Source of the DNA: Streptomyces zhaozhouensis
Lineage (GTDB): Bacteria > Actinomycetota > Actinomycetes > Streptomycetales > Streptomycetaceae
Reading direction: 5' to 3'
DNA length: 64,000 nt
Assembly (NCBI RefSeq): GCF_900230195.1
Contig: NZ_OCNE01000024.1
Span: forward strand, 1 to 64,000
The notes beneath the pieces were generated by a model, which was not told the origin of the DNA, made no database searches, and saw only the letters and a program-made list of their open reading frames with translations. The position numbers and the translations under genes are program-made. This document shows, piece by piece, positions 1 through 8,670 of this stretch (position 1 is its first letter; each line of letters starts with the position of its first letter).

Positions 1-96
1 AACGCCCGGTTACATTCCGAACCCGGAAGCTAAGCTCTTCAGCGCCGATGGTACTGCATGGGGGACCGTGTGGGAGAGTAGGACGCCGCCGGACAA
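1..96 (+). rRNA. rrf: 5S ribosomal RNA, 3' part
   Basis: The first ~96 bases match the 3' four fifths of an actinobacterial 5S rRNA: the loop region ending in CCGAACCCGGAAGCTAAG, the helix around GGTACTGCATGGGGGACC, and the closing GGGAGAGTAGGACGCCGCCGG. The 5' end lies outside the window. It should be the last gene of an rRNA operon, since a strong terminator follows directly. Confidence 0.95.
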
Positions 97-108
97 TTAT
101 TTGAATAT

Positions 109-159
109 GAGGGAGGGTTTCGTCGGAATTCCGATTCCGACGAAACCCTCCCTCTTTTT
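109..159 (+). terminator. rRNA operon terminator
   Basis: A perfect 21-bp inverted repeat (109-129 with 134-154) closes on a 4-base loop and is followed by TTTTT. It lies 13 bases after the 5S rRNA, so it is a classical intrinsic terminator for the rRNA operon. Confidence 0.93.
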
Positions 160-195
160 GTTGCGCCCGGAACCCGGCGGTGACAGCATCACCAC

Positions 196-678
196 ATGAC
201 GTACCAGGTGCGGCGGGCCGGGCGGGCGGACTGGGAACGGCTGCGGGAACTGCGGCTCGCGGCGCTGCGTGATCCCGTCGCGCATCTGGCGTTCTTCGAA
301 CCCTACGAGGAGGCCGTGCGCCTCGGTCGGCAGGAATGGGAGGGGCGTGCTTCCGACAGTGAGCGCACCATTCTCGTCGGGGAGGCCGAGGACGGCACCT
401 GGGTGGGCATGGTGGGAGTCCACGGGCTCGTGGACCACGTCGAGGTGGTCGGCGTCTACATCCACCCCGAGCACCGGGGCACCGGCGTCGCCGGGCAGCT
501 GATGCGGACCGCGATCGACGAGGCCGGCGGGCGCGAGGTGCGGCTCCGCGTCCATCAACACAACGCGCGGGCCGCCCGGTTCTACGAGAAGCTCGGCTTC
601 CGACCCACCGGCGCCTCGGCGCCCGACCCCAGGGACCCCGGGCTGGTCGCGTACGAGCTGGTCTACCGGCGACCCTGA
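196..678 (+). CDS. GNAT family N-acetyltransferase
   Basis: A 160-residue protein that fills one GNAT fold. The acetyl-CoA-binding stretch is visible as VVGVYIHPEHRGTGVAGQLM (about residues 75-94), with the R-x-x-G-x-A/G loop (HRGTGVAG), and the usual C-terminal NARAARFYEKLGF segment follows. The family transfers acetyl from acetyl-CoA to an amine; the substrate cannot be read from sequence. The gene follows the rRNA terminator. Its last 16 bases overlap, tail to tail, the end of the VirD4-like gene on the other strand. The start is the first ATG of the frame. Confidence 0.88.
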   Translation: MTYQVRRAGRADWERLRELRLAALRDPVAHLAFFEPYEEAVRLGRQEWEGRASDSERTILVGEAEDGTWVGMVGVHGLVDHVEVVGVYIHPEHRGTGVAGQLMRTAIDEAGGREVRLRVHQHNARAARFYEKLGFRPTGASAPDPRDPGLVAYELVYRRP

Positions 679-1898
679 GCGGACGCGGCGTCGCCCACCA
701 CGGTGAGGTCGGGCTGGGCCTCGGCGACCGCGTCGAGCAGGGCGCCGCGCAGCCCCGCCGTCTCCCGGGCGTCCCCGATGACATAGAGGGTGCCGGCCTC
801 GTTGGTCAGATTGTCCAGGGCCAGCGCGTCGACCCGGCCCGGGGAACAGGACTGACGGATGTGCACCTGCTCCAGGGGGCGCAGGGCGTCGCCGATGAGC
901 TTGAGCGCCGCGTCGCGGCGGCCCGGGTGTGCGGTGAGCGCGCTCTCCAGCTCCATCACCGCGCCGCCGGCCGCGTGGGGATGGGTGCGCAGGACGCGTC
1001 CCGGTTCGCCGAGGGAACGGCCCTGCGCCCAGCGCGGGATGTGCTGGAAGGGCTCGCCGGCGAGGGCCGCCGCGTGCAGGCAGCAGCGGAGCAGCGTCTC
1101 CGCCGTCTCCGCGTCGAGTTGGAAGATCGGCTCCGCGGGGCGGACCGGCGCCAGCAGGCGCTCGGCCCGGCGGCGGGCTGTCGGCATCTGCTCGCAGCCG
1201 CGGTGCGGCGCCCAGCGCAGGCGCACCGGGGCCTCGGTGAGGTGGCCCGGGTCGTAGACGTGGAGCGGGCCGCGCCTGCCGCGTTGCTTCGCCGTCCTCG
1301 TCCACAGGCTGCCGTCCGGGTCGACGACGACCAGCCCGCCCGGGGCGTCGAGCACCTCGCCGACCGGGTCCGCGCGCGGCGCGGGAGGCGGCGCCGTCTC
1401 CCGGACGGGGACGGCGGGGGCCGTCGGGGCTGGGGCGACGGGGGCGGCGGGGGCGGCGGTCTCGAACGGCGGGAGCGGTTCGGGCTCCGGCTCCGGAGGC
1501 AGCTCGCGGGTGATGCGGCGGGCCGCGCGGCGGGCGCGCCAGGTGGTGACGCGGATCGAGACGAAGAGGGCGAGGGAGAAGAGCACCACCAGTTGGAGAA
1601 GGAACGTGACCCAGACGGCGGTGGCGCTCGGCAGGGCCTCGGGTGGGGCGTCGGTCCAGGCGCCGGGGATGTCGCCGGGGTCGGTGAGCAGTCCGCGCAG
1701 CGCGCGGCCCACGTTGAGGAAGGTGACGCCCTCGGGCCAGGAGCCGTGGCGGAACCAGCCGCCGAGGCCGGTGGCCGTCCAGGTGAGGACGGCCAGCGCG
1801 AGCGTCACGCCCAGCAGGCCGACGAGCAGGGTGTCGGAAATTCCGCCGCCGCGTCGGGAGGGGCCGGTGGGGCCGATGGGCTGGTGGTGCTGCGACAT
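663..1898 (-). CDS. VirD4/TraM-like membrane protein lacking Walker motifs
   Basis: A 411-residue protein. Two hydrophobic segments (about 21-45 and 92-115) are followed by a Pro-rich linker (135-175). The rest resembles the middle of actinobacterial VirD4/TraD coupling proteins: LVVVDPDGSLW, GPLHVYDPGHL, LRWAPHRGCE, and near the end GTLYVIGDA. The P-loop that should precede the first of these is absent, and the protein stops before the usual DEAAN-type Walker B region. It therefore looks like a shortened, non-ATPase coupling-protein relative. The start ATG at 1898 lies 5 bases after the stop of the VirB4-like ATPase gene, so the two are probably translated together. Similar Streptomyces proteins are sometimes labelled 'type VI secretion protein', which the sequence does not support. 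Confidence 0.75.
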   Translation of the reverse strand: MSQHHQPIGPTGPSRRGGGISDTLLVGLLGVTLALAVLTWTATGLGGWFRHGSWPEGVTFLNVGRALRGLLTDPGDIPGAWTDAPPEALPSATAVWVTFLLQLVVLFSLALFVSIRVTTWRARRAARRITRELPPEPEPEPLPPFETAAPAAPVAPAPTAPAVPVRETAPPPAPRADPVGEVLDAPGGLVVVDPDGSLWTRTAKQRGRRGPLHVYDPGHLTEAPVRLRWAPHRGCEQMPTARRRAERLLAPVRPAEPIFQLDAETAETLLRCCLHAAALAGEPFQHIPRWAQGRSLGEPGRVLRTHPHAAGGAVMELESALTAHPGRRDAALKLIGDALRPLEQVHIRQSCSPGRVDALALDNLTNEAGTLYVIGDARETAGLRGALLDAVAEAQPDLTVVGDAASAQGRR

Positions 1899-1903
1899 GG
1901 GGG

Positions 1904-3313
1904 CTACCCGACTCCCTGGCGCTTCTCGAAGGACATCACCCTCGCCTCCGTCTCCGCTTCGAGGAGGTCGTCCACACCCTCCGGCTCCTCGGCGGCCGGC
2001 GAGGCGGAGGACTCGGTCATGGCGCGGTCGGTGAAGACCAGGGGGCGTTCGGCTTCGGTGACCAGGTGTTTGACGACCTGGACGTTGCCGTTGACGTCCC
2101 AGACGGCCATGCCGGGGGTGAGGGTGGGGATGATCTCGACGGCCCAGCGGGGAAGGCCGAGGACCTGGCCGGTGGCTCTGGCCTCGTCGGTCTTCTGGGC
2201 GTAGACGGTGCGGGTGGAGGCCATCTTGAGGATGGCGGCGGCCTCCTTGGCGGCCGCGCCGTCGACCACGTCGGAGAGGTGGTGGACGACGGCGACGAAG
2301 GAGAGGCCGAGCCGGCGGCCGAACTTCAGCAGGCGCTGGAAGAGCTGCGCCACGGACGGCGAGTTGATGATGTGCCAGGCCTCCTCGACGAGGAAGATCC
2401 GTTTGCGGCGGTCGGGCCTGATCCAGGTGTGCTCCAGCCAGATGCCGACGATGGCCATGAGGATCGGCATGGCGATGGAGTTGCGGTCGATGTGCGAGAG
2501 GTCGAAGACGATCAGCGGGGCGTCGAGGTCGATGCCGACCGTGGTCGGGCCGTCGAACATGCCGCGCAGGTCGCCGTCGACGAGCCGGTCGAGGACGAGG
2601 GCGACGTCCAGGCCCCAGGCGCGGACATCCTCCAGGGCGACGTTCATGGCGTCGGCGGCCTCCGGCATGGGATGGCGGAGGCGTTCGACGATGTCGGTGA
2701 GGATGGGCTGGCGGTCGACCATGGTCTGGTTGACGTAGGCGTGCGCCACCTTGAGGGCGAAGCCGGAACGTTCGTCCAACGGGCGGCCGAGCGCGACCTC
2801 GATGATGGTGCGGAGCAGGGCGAGCTGCCCGGTGGTGGTGATCGCCGGGTCCAGCGGGTTGAGCCGGACGTCGCCGTCGAGGGCGGCCATCGGGTCGAGC
2901 CGGATGGGGGTGATGCCGAGCTGCTGGGCGATCAGGTTCCACTCGCCGACGCCGTCCTCGCCCTGGGCGTCGAGGACGACCACCTGGCGGTCGCGGAAGC
3001 GCAGTTGGCGCAGGACGTAGGTCTTCTCCAGGGCGGACTTGCCGTTGCCCGACTCGCCGAGGACCAGCCAGTGGGGGGCGGGCAACTGCTGGCCGTAGAG
3101 CTGGAAGGGGTCATAGATATACCCCTTGCCGGAGTACACCTCTCGCCCGATGATCACGCCGGAGTCGCCGAGGCCGGGGGCGGCGGTGGGGAGGTAGACG
3201 GCCTGGGCCTGTCCGGTCGAGGTGCGCACTGGGAGCCTGGTGCTTTCCGTTCTGCCGAAGAGCAGGCTGGTGAACGCCTCGGTGAGAGCGGTCATGGGGT
3301 CACGGGGTGGCAT
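1904..3313 (-). CDS. VirB4/TraC-type ATPase of a type IV secretion-like system
   Basis: A 469-residue ATPase with Walker A GESGNGKS (86-93), Walker B RIFLVEEAW (305-313), and the downstream VVHHLSD and ILKMASTRTVY stretches of the VirB4/TraG-C/HerA clan. It corresponds to the C-terminal ATPase half of VirB4; the N-terminal half appears to be carried by the SCO6880-family gene before it. It should sit on the inner membrane face and power assembly or substrate movement. The start is supported by a very strong Shine-Dalgarno sequence, AGGAGGTG, 7 bases upstream. A 110-bp gap separates it from the preceding gene. Confidence 0.85.
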   Translation of the reverse strand: MPPRDPMTALTEAFTSLLFGRTESTRLPVRTSTGQAQAVYLPTAAPGLGDSGVIIGREVYSGKGYIYDPFQLYGQQLPAPHWLVLGESGNGKSALEKTYVLRQLRFRDRQVVVLDAQGEDGVGEWNLIAQQLGITPIRLDPMAALDGDVRLNPLDPAITTTGQLALLRTIIEVALGRPLDERSGFALKVAHAYVNQTMVDRQPILTDIVERLRHPMPEAADAMNVALEDVRAWGLDVALVLDRLVDGDLRGMFDGPTTVGIDLDAPLIVFDLSHIDRNSIAMPILMAIVGIWLEHTWIRPDRRKRIFLVEEAWHIINSPSVAQLFQRLLKFGRRLGLSFVAVVHHLSDVVDGAAAKEAAAILKMASTRTVYAQKTDEARATGQVLGLPRWAVEIIPTLTPGMAVWDVNGNVQVVKHLVTEAERPLVFTDRAMTESSASPAAEEPEGVDDLLEAETEARVMSFEKRQGVG

Positions 3314-3423
3314 GGTGGCACCTCCTTCACCGTGCGGACCCGCCGTGGTCGGGCGGCGGGTTCGTCGGGGTGGTCGGGATAGGCGGGGGGCTCAGCGGAG
3401 GGGGAGCGGGGTGTCGGTCAGGG

Positions 3424-4977
3424 TCACCGCCTGATCCCGGTGGCGAAGGGAAGGGTGTTGACGAACGCGCGGTGGTGCTCGCGGTCGCACCATTCGAGCT
3501 TGAGGTAGGACTTGCCCGCGGAGGCGCGGATGGTGCGCTTGTCGCGGGCGAGGGTCTCGGGGTTGGGGGAGGAGACCGTGATGTAGCCGACGAGGTTGAC
3601 GCCGGCGGCGCCGGAGGCGAGGTCGTCGCCGCGCTGGTCGACGCGGCTGTGGGCGGCGACGTCGCGGGGGTCGACCGTGCGGTTCATCTTGGCGGCGCGG
3701 GACGCCTCGGCCTCGTCGTTGGTCTTCTCGGTGAGCATCCGCTCGATGGCCAGCTCGGTGGGCTCCAGGTCCATGCAGACGGCCACGGTGCGGATCACGT
3801 CGGGGGTGTGGACGAGCAGGGGGGCGAGGAAGTTGACGCCGACGGGGGTGAGCGGCCACTCCTTGACCCAGGCGGTGGCGTGGCACCAGGGGTCGCGGGT
3901 GCCGGACTCGCGGGTCTTGGCCTGGAGGTAGGTGGGCTCGCGGGCGTCCAGCTCGGCCGGCCAGGCGTTGCGCTTGGACATGGCCTGGATGTGGTCGATC
4001 GGGTGGTCGGGGTCGTACATGGAGTGGATCAGGGAGGAGAGCCGGGCCTCGCCGAGGGGCTGACGCACCCTGATGTCGGCTTCGGTCAGGCGCGCGCAGA
4101 TGTCGGTCAGTTCGCGTGCCATGACGATCGCCAGGGCCTCGTCCTGGGAGAGCCGGCGCTGGCCGCGCTGCGTCCTGGACGCCTTGACGATGGAGCTGGC
4201 CTCGTTGCTCAGCTCACGCGAGTGGTGCATACAGGCGACGAGGTAGGCGCGGTGCTGCTCGCTGGAGGTGGAGACCATGGACTGGAGCTGGTCGTAGGAG
4301 TCCTGGATCCAGGCGGGGGAGTTGACGGCGCCGCGTTCGAGCACGTCGTTGGCGTGGGCGTCGGGGTCGGCCGGCAGGGTGCGGGCGAGCATCTGGAGGC
4401 GGGTGACATGGCCGTCGCCGTTGGCCACGTGCTTGAGGAGGGTGCCGAAGCGCTCGACGAGCGCCTCCTGGTCCTCGCTGTCGCGCAGGCCGACGCCGGG
4501 GCCCTCGATCTCGATGGCGGTGGTGATGGTGCGGCGGTCGGTGTGCAGCAGCACGGCCAACTCGTCGGGGCCGAACGGCGCGGACAGCCAGTGCACCCGG
4601 CCCACGCCGGGGGGCGCGCCGACCTCGATCTCGCGGCCGTCGATCAGGGTGCCCGCCTCGGCGGCGGTGGAGCTGTACGTGGCGCCGCGGCGCTGGAGGC
4701 GGCGGAAGGAACGGTTGATCTCGAACCACCTGTAGAACGTGCGGCCGTTGTACGGGACGTAGACCGCGGCCAGGGCGAGCATGGGGAAGCCGACGAGGCC
4801 GACGATGCGCGCGCTGAGCACCGGGATGAGGAGGCCGCTCATCATGCCGAGGAACGCGCCGACGACGATCATCGCGATCTCGCCCGTCTCGCGGTTCTTC
4901 CCGACGAGGGCCTGGGGACGGGCTCGGCCGATCAGATAGGTGCGGCGTCTGGTGAGCGTCTGCGGTGGGGCGGTCAC
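3424..4977 (-). CDS. SCO6880 family protein (PrgI/VirB4 N-terminal-like)
   Basis: A 517-residue protein of the actinobacterial SCO6880 family. Two membrane segments near the N-terminus (about 34-52 and 55-76) are followed by a long soluble region without a P-loop. By context the N-terminus resembles a PrgI/VirB3-type membrane subunit and the rest the VirB4 N-terminal domain, with the ATPase on the next gene. Its start overlaps the stop of the VirB6-like gene by 4 bases (4974-4977), indicating translational coupling. The family is conserved in Streptomyces chromosomes. I know of no firm function for it. Confidence 0.8.
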   Translation of the reverse strand: MTAPPQTLTRRRTYLIGRARPQALVGKNRETGEIAMIVVGAFLGMMSGLLIPVLSARIVGLVGFPMLALAAVYVPYNGRTFYRWFEINRSFRRLQRRGATYSSTAAEAGTLIDGREIEVGAPPGVGRVHWLSAPFGPDELAVLLHTDRRTITTAIEIEGPGVGLRDSEDQEALVERFGTLLKHVANGDGHVTRLQMLARTLPADPDAHANDVLERGAVNSPAWIQDSYDQLQSMVSTSSEQHRAYLVACMHHSRELSNEASSIVKASRTQRGQRRLSQDEALAIVMARELTDICARLTEADIRVRQPLGEARLSSLIHSMYDPDHPIDHIQAMSKRNAWPAELDAREPTYLQAKTRESGTRDPWCHATAWVKEWPLTPVGVNFLAPLLVHTPDVIRTVAVCMDLEPTELAIERMLTEKTNDEAEASRAAKMNRTVDPRDVAAHSRVDQRGDDLASGAAGVNLVGYITVSSPNPETLARDKRTIRASAGKSYLKLEWCDREHHRAFVNTLPFATGIRR

Positions 4978-6248
4978 CGGCTATCCCCTCGATTCCCTGG
5001 ACTGGCCTGGCGGTTGCCTGCTCCCGAGGACGATGATGACCCGGATTGGCCGGAACGGGTACCGTGCGCGGCGACTCCGCCGGCCAGGGGGTTGGAGGGG
5101 CGGGCCGCGCCCTGGCCGCCGGCGGCCCCTCCGCCGCCGGCGCCGCCGCCCTCGCGGGTGCCGTGGGTGCTCATGCCCTGGCGCAGGGTCGTGGCCGGGG
5201 TGGAGATGGCGGCCTTGGCGGCGCGGCTTGAGGTGTCGCTGCGCGCGGCGCGGTGGCTGACGATCTCGTCGCCGAAGCCGGGGACGAAGCGGTAGATCAT
5301 CGCGGAGGCGAAGATCGCCAGCAGGATGATGGCGAGCCCGGAGATGATCGCCGAGGTGGCGGTCGGTCCGTCGTCCGTGGTGAGGGCGGAGGCGAGGCCG
5401 AGGACGATCACGATGACCGGCTTGATCAGGATGATCGCGATCATGATGCCGGCCCAGCCGCGGACGTGGCCCCAGAGGTTCTTGTCGACGAGGCCGGCGT
5501 AGACGGCGGTGCCGAGGAGGGCGCCGACGTAGAGCATGGCGGCCCTGATGATGAGTTCCAGGGAGAGGACGCCGGCGGCCAGGATGGAGATCAGGGAGAC
5601 CACGATCAGCATGATCGGCCCGCCGCCGATCTCCTCGCCGGACTCCAGCGCGGCGGCGAACTCGCCGAAGAACGCCTCCGAGTTGTCCCCTGTGCCGGCG
5701 ACGATCGCCTCCGAGACGCCGTCCGTCGCCGAGACGACGACGTAGAGGATCAGGGGGGTGAAGGCGGAGGCCATCACGGTGAGCCAGAGGAAGCCGATGG
5801 CCTCGGAGAGCGCCGTCGTCAGGGGCACGCCGCGGATGGCGCGCTTGACGATGGCCAGCAGCCACAGGACCAGCGTGAGGACGGTGGAGGCGGCGAAGAC
5901 GACGGCGTACTGGCGGAGGAAGGAGGCGTTGGTGAAGTCGACGTTGGTGGTCGCGGAGACCAGCTCGGACAGCTCGCCGACGAGCCAGGCGGCGGCGTCG
6001 GCGAAGCTGCGGGCGATGCCGGAGATCGGGTCGAGGGAGTCGCTGACGGAGGAGCCGCCGCCGTTGTCGCCGGTCTCGGTGCCGCCCTCGCAGAGGTCCC
6101 TGGCGCCCCCGGAGATCAGCTCGCAGTCCGGGTTGCCCTCGTCCTCCTCGTCGGCGCGGGCGCCCGGCGCGGTGACCAGGCCGGCGGTCAGCAGGGCCGC
6201 CGGGCCCAGGATCAGCGCGGTCAGGCGGCGCCGTGGGTCAGCGCGCAT
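4974..6248 (-). CDS. VirB6/TrbL-like polytopic membrane protein
   Basis: A 424-residue protein with a signal peptide (1-32, ending near ARADEED). At least six hydrophobic segments follow (about 112-135, 150-172, 211-228, 235-252, 265-290 and 298-320). The C-terminal tail (about 365-424) is rich in Gly and Ser. This topology is that of VirB6/TrbL, the channel subunit of type IV secretion systems, although the sequence itself is only weakly conserved. The gene overlaps its upstream neighbour by 11 bases and its downstream neighbour by 4, so all three are one transcription unit. Confidence 0.75.
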   Translation of the reverse strand: MRADPRRRLTALILGPAALLTAGLVTAPGARADEEDEGNPDCELISGGARDLCEGGTETGDNGGGSSVSDSLDPISGIARSFADAAAWLVGELSELVSATTNVDFTNASFLRQYAVVFAASTVLTLVLWLLAIVKRAIRGVPLTTALSEAIGFLWLTVMASAFTPLILYVVVSATDGVSEAIVAGTGDNSEAFFGEFAAALESGEEIGGGPIMLIVVSLISILAAGVLSLELIIRAAMLYVGALLGTAVYAGLVDKNLWGHVRGWAGIMIAIILIKPVIVIVLGLASALTTDDGPTATSAIISGLAIILLAIFASAMIYRFVPGFGDEIVSHRAARSDTSSRAAKAAISTPATTLRQGMSTHGTREGGGAGGGGAAGGQGAARPSNPLAGGVAAHGTRSGQSGSSSSSGAGNRQASPGNRGDSR

Positions 6249-7059
6249 AGGTGAACCCCCCGAACTCCTCGATGGCTTCGGCGATCTCCTCGGCTCCGGA
6301 GATCCGGTTGTCGCCGTTGACGGGGGTGGGGCCCTCGGTCTGCTCGGTGGTGACCACCTTCCAGTCCGAGTCCTCCCAGGTGAGGGTCAGCCGCATGGTG
6401 AACCAGCTGGTGCGCACGGGGCTCTGCGAGTCGAGGCCGGCGAGGCCGAAGAGGCCGGCGCACCAGACGGAGATCTCGGCCGTGGTGGCGGAGTAGGACT
6501 CGGTGGTGCTGCCGATCGGCAGGGTGCGGTTGACGAACGTGTTGCCCTCGGGGGCGGCGCCCTCGGCGTCCAGGCCGATGCTCTCGTTGAGCCCGCCGTA
6601 CTCGGCGGCGAGGGACTCCAGCAGCTCGTCGCGGGTCTGGTCGGAGCTGATGGTGCTGACGATGGTGTCCCGCTCCGTCGCGTTGAACATGCCGGTGCCG
6701 CCGAGCGCGACCGCGTAGTTGGCGGCGGCGCTCTGGGCGCCCTGCTCGGTCTGGGCGAAGCCGGAGGGGATGCCGTTGGTGGCGCCGTCGACGGGCAGCT
6801 CGCCCGTGGGGGCGGTGGCCTGGGCGCGGGGGCCGTCGGGGCCCTCGCCCGCGGACTCCCGGTCGTCGTCGCGGGCCTGGTTGGCGAAGACGATGGCGGC
6901 GACGAGGAGGACGACGACGGCGACGATGGTGATCATGCTGCGGCCGGGGGAGGAGGGCGGCCTGCGGTCCTGGGAGGACGGCTGGTCGGGCAGGCGCGTT
7001 CTCGTCTGGGCGGGGACGCTCCCGGCGCGTGCGTCGTCGTAGTCGTCGCCGTAACTCAT
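6238..7059 (-). CDS. Single-pass membrane protein of the T4SS-like cluster (VirB8-like?)
   Basis: A 273-residue protein with a charged, Pro-rich cytoplasmic start (1-40), one membrane segment (42-59), an acidic linker, and an extracytoplasmic domain (about 105-273). Topology and position fit a VirB8/TcpC-type assembly factor with an NTF2-like outer domain, but I see no diagnostic motif, so this rests on context. It is the first gene of the five-gene minus-strand cluster, and its stop overlaps the VirB6-like gene by 11 bases. Confidence 0.6.
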   Translation of the reverse strand: MSYGDDYDDARAGSVPAQTRTRLPDQPSSQDRRPPSSPGRSMITIVAVVVLLVAAIVFANQARDDDRESAGEGPDGPRAQATAPTGELPVDGATNGIPSGFAQTEQGAQSAAANYAVALGGTGMFNATERDTIVSTISSDQTRDELLESLAAEYGGLNESIGLDAEGAAPEGNTFVNRTLPIGSTTESYSATTAEISVWCAGLFGLAGLDSQSPVRTSWFTMRLTLTWEDSDWKVVTTEQTEGPTPVNGDNRISGAEEIAEAIEEFGGFTYAR

Positions 7060-7413
7060 GTTCGCGCCCCCTCAACAGCAGCGAGTCTATTACCTCCTCA
7101 CATGACGTTAGCGCCCTCCACTGACGTTCCGCCCCCTCACAGCGGAGTTGATCTCGCGGGGAGGGCAAGTGCCGTGCCGCGGGCGTGTGATGGGGGGGGT
7201 CGGGGCGCTCGGGTGCGCGCCGGCGCTCGGGCGGTGGGGCCGTGGAGCGGGTGGGGCGCCAGGGAGCGCGGGAGGGGGCGAAGCGGCTGGTCGACGGTGC
7301 CTCAACGGGCCTTGTGGCGCCGGGGGTCGGGGCGTTACGCGGGCTTAGCGGGCCGGGGGGCCGATGAGTTCGGCGCGCGGGGCGGGTCTTGATGGCGTGA
7401 AGGGAGTACGGGG
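7060..7413. other. Intergenic region between T4SS-like cluster and STAS gene
   Basis: A 354-bp divergent region. It should hold the promoter of the T4SS-like operon (minus) and of the STAS gene (plus). Only the part at about 7070-7110 is less GC-rich. I see no convincing -10/-35 pair, hairpin or further gene. Confidence 0.5.
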
Positions 7414-7755
7414 ATGGGCGATGTGGAGTTCGTGGTCGAGGGTCCGGTGCGACGTGCGGACGTGCCGGAGTTGTGTGAGCGCCTGGCGGATCTGGTGCGG
7501 GAGCGCGGCGCGCGGGTCGTGGCGGTGGACGCGCGGGGGCTCGGCGGGCCGGGCGCGGACGCGGTGGAGGCGGTCGCGCGCCTGGCGCTCACCGCGCGGC
7601 GGCTCGGCTGCGAGCCGCGCTTCGCGCGGATGGATCCGCGTCTACTCGGGCTGCTGGGACTGCTCGGGCTCGGGGAGGTGGTCGGGGAGGCCGAAGAGGG
7701 GGAAGAGCCGCGCGGTGTCGAGGAAGGAGTTGATGCCCGTGATCCGCCCCTCTGA
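7414..7755 (+). CDS. STAS domain protein
   Basis: A 113-residue protein whose first 90 residues fit a small STAS fold: a strand with VVAVDARGLGG, then DAVEAVARLALTARRLGC and the LLGLLGLGEVVG helix, as in anti-sigma-factor antagonists. The usual phosphorylated Ser/Thr after the Asp-Leu-Ser motif is not evident. The last ~38 codons are antisense to the end of the sigma-factor gene, and the tail (EEGEEPRGVEEGV) is low in complexity. From memory, similar proteins with the same tail occur beside this sigma factor in other streptomycetes, which argues that the frame is real. The ATG at 7414 follows GGAGTACGGGG. Confidence 0.7.
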   Translation: MGDVEFVVEGPVRRADVPELCERLADLVRERGARVVAVDARGLGGPGADAVEAVARLALTARRLGCEPRFARMDPRLLGLLGLLGLGEVVGEAEEGEEPRGVEEGVDARDPPL

Positions 7756-8670
7756 GATCTCTATGACCTGGAGCGCCCACGGCGACCAGCCGCCGGCCGG
7801 GTCCCTGCGGTACTGACCGAACGCGCCGCAGCCGTTGGCCTCGGTGGGCACCAGCCGGGAGCCCTCGCAGTCCTTGCCGTGGCCGACCATCCAGGCGGCT
7901 ATGTCGGAGGGGCCGCGCATCCACAGGGAGAAGGGCGGCATGGAGAGCGTGGCGTCCTCGGCGAGGAGCGCGGTCAGCGACTCCATGTCGTAGCGCTCGA
8001 AGGCGTCCAGATAGCGGGTCAGCAGCGCCTTGTGCTCCTCGCTCAGCGGCTCGCTCGGGCCGGACTCGGTGACGCCGGTGCTGGCCAGGGTGGCGCGGGC
8101 GCGCTGGAGGGCGCTGTTGACCGAGGCGACGGTGGTGCCGAGCAGCTCGGCGACCTCGGCGGCGCGCCAGCTGAGCACCTCGCGCAGGATCAGCACGGCG
8201 CGCTGGCGGGGGGCGAGGTGCTGGAGGGCGGCGACGAAGGCGAGCCGGATCGACTCGCGGGTCTCGGCGTGCTCCTCGGGCGCGGGCGTGGCGCGGACGT
8301 CGGGCATGGGCTCGATCCAGGCGGTCTCGGGAAGGGGGGCGCCCAGCGTCGCCGTGGCGGTGGGCTGGGACTCGGTGAGGTCCATGGGGCGGGCGCGGCG
8401 TCCGGCGCCGCTGAGCATGGTGAGGCAGACGTTGGTCGCGATGCGGTAGAGCCAGGAGCGCAGCGAGGAGCGCCCCTCGAAGCGGTCCAGCGAGCGCCAG
8501 GCGCGGACCATGGTCTCCTGCACGGCGTCCTCGGCCTCGAAGGCGGAGCCCAGCATCCGGTAGCAGTAGCCGGTCAGCTCTCCCCGGTGACGCTCCAGCT
8601 CCCGCTCGGTGGGCCGGGGGGCGGTGGCGGTGCCGCCGGGTGCCGCGGTGCTTCCGCTCGGTGTGGTCAT
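7642..8670 (-). CDS. ECF sigma factor with C-terminal SnoaL-like domain (TIGR02960 type)
   Basis: A 342-residue sigma-70 family factor. Region 2 spans about 28-95 (GYCYRMLGSAFEAEDAVQETMVRAW) and region 4 about 150-205 (LAPRQRAVLILREVLSWRAAEVAELLGTTVASVNSALQRAR). A SnoaL/NTF2-like domain at about 215-335 ends in a segment containing GRITGINSFLDTARLF. This architecture belongs to the TIGR02960 group, in which the fused tail, not a separate anti-sigma factor, is thought to control activity. No anti-sigma gene is adjacent. Its 3' end overlaps the STAS gene by 114 bases on the other strand. The ATG at 8670 is the first good start. Confidence 0.88.
   Translation of the reverse strand: MTTPSGSTAAPGGTATAPRPTERELERHRGELTGYCYRMLGSAFEAEDAVQETMVRAWRSLDRFEGRSSLRSWLYRIATNVCLTMLSGAGRRARPMDLTESQPTATATLGAPLPETAWIEPMPDVRATPAPEEHAETRESIRLAFVAALQHLAPRQRAVLILREVLSWRAAEVAELLGTTVASVNSALQRARATLASTGVTESGPSEPLSEEHKALLTRYLDAFERYDMESLTALLAEDATLSMPPFSLWMRGPSDIAAWMVGHGKDCEGSRLVPTEANGCGAFGQYRRDPAGGWSPWALQVIEISEGRITGINSFLDTARLFPLFGLPDHLPEPEQSQQPE

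Noticed and set aside
1899..2942. N-terminal extension of the VirD4-like frame (759 aa)
   Set aside because: The added part is an Arg/Pro/His-rich shadow of the VirB4-type ATPase gene; MSQHHQ at 1898 is the plausible start.
3307..5295. Large plus-strand frame opposite the SCO6880-family gene
   Set aside because: Gly/Val/Asp-rich low-complexity translation, typical of antisense frames in GC-rich DNA; no family resemblance and no ribosome site.
663..7059. Integrative conjugative element
   Set aside because: No relaxase, integrase, replication gene, tRNA attachment site or change in base composition; all genes look native.
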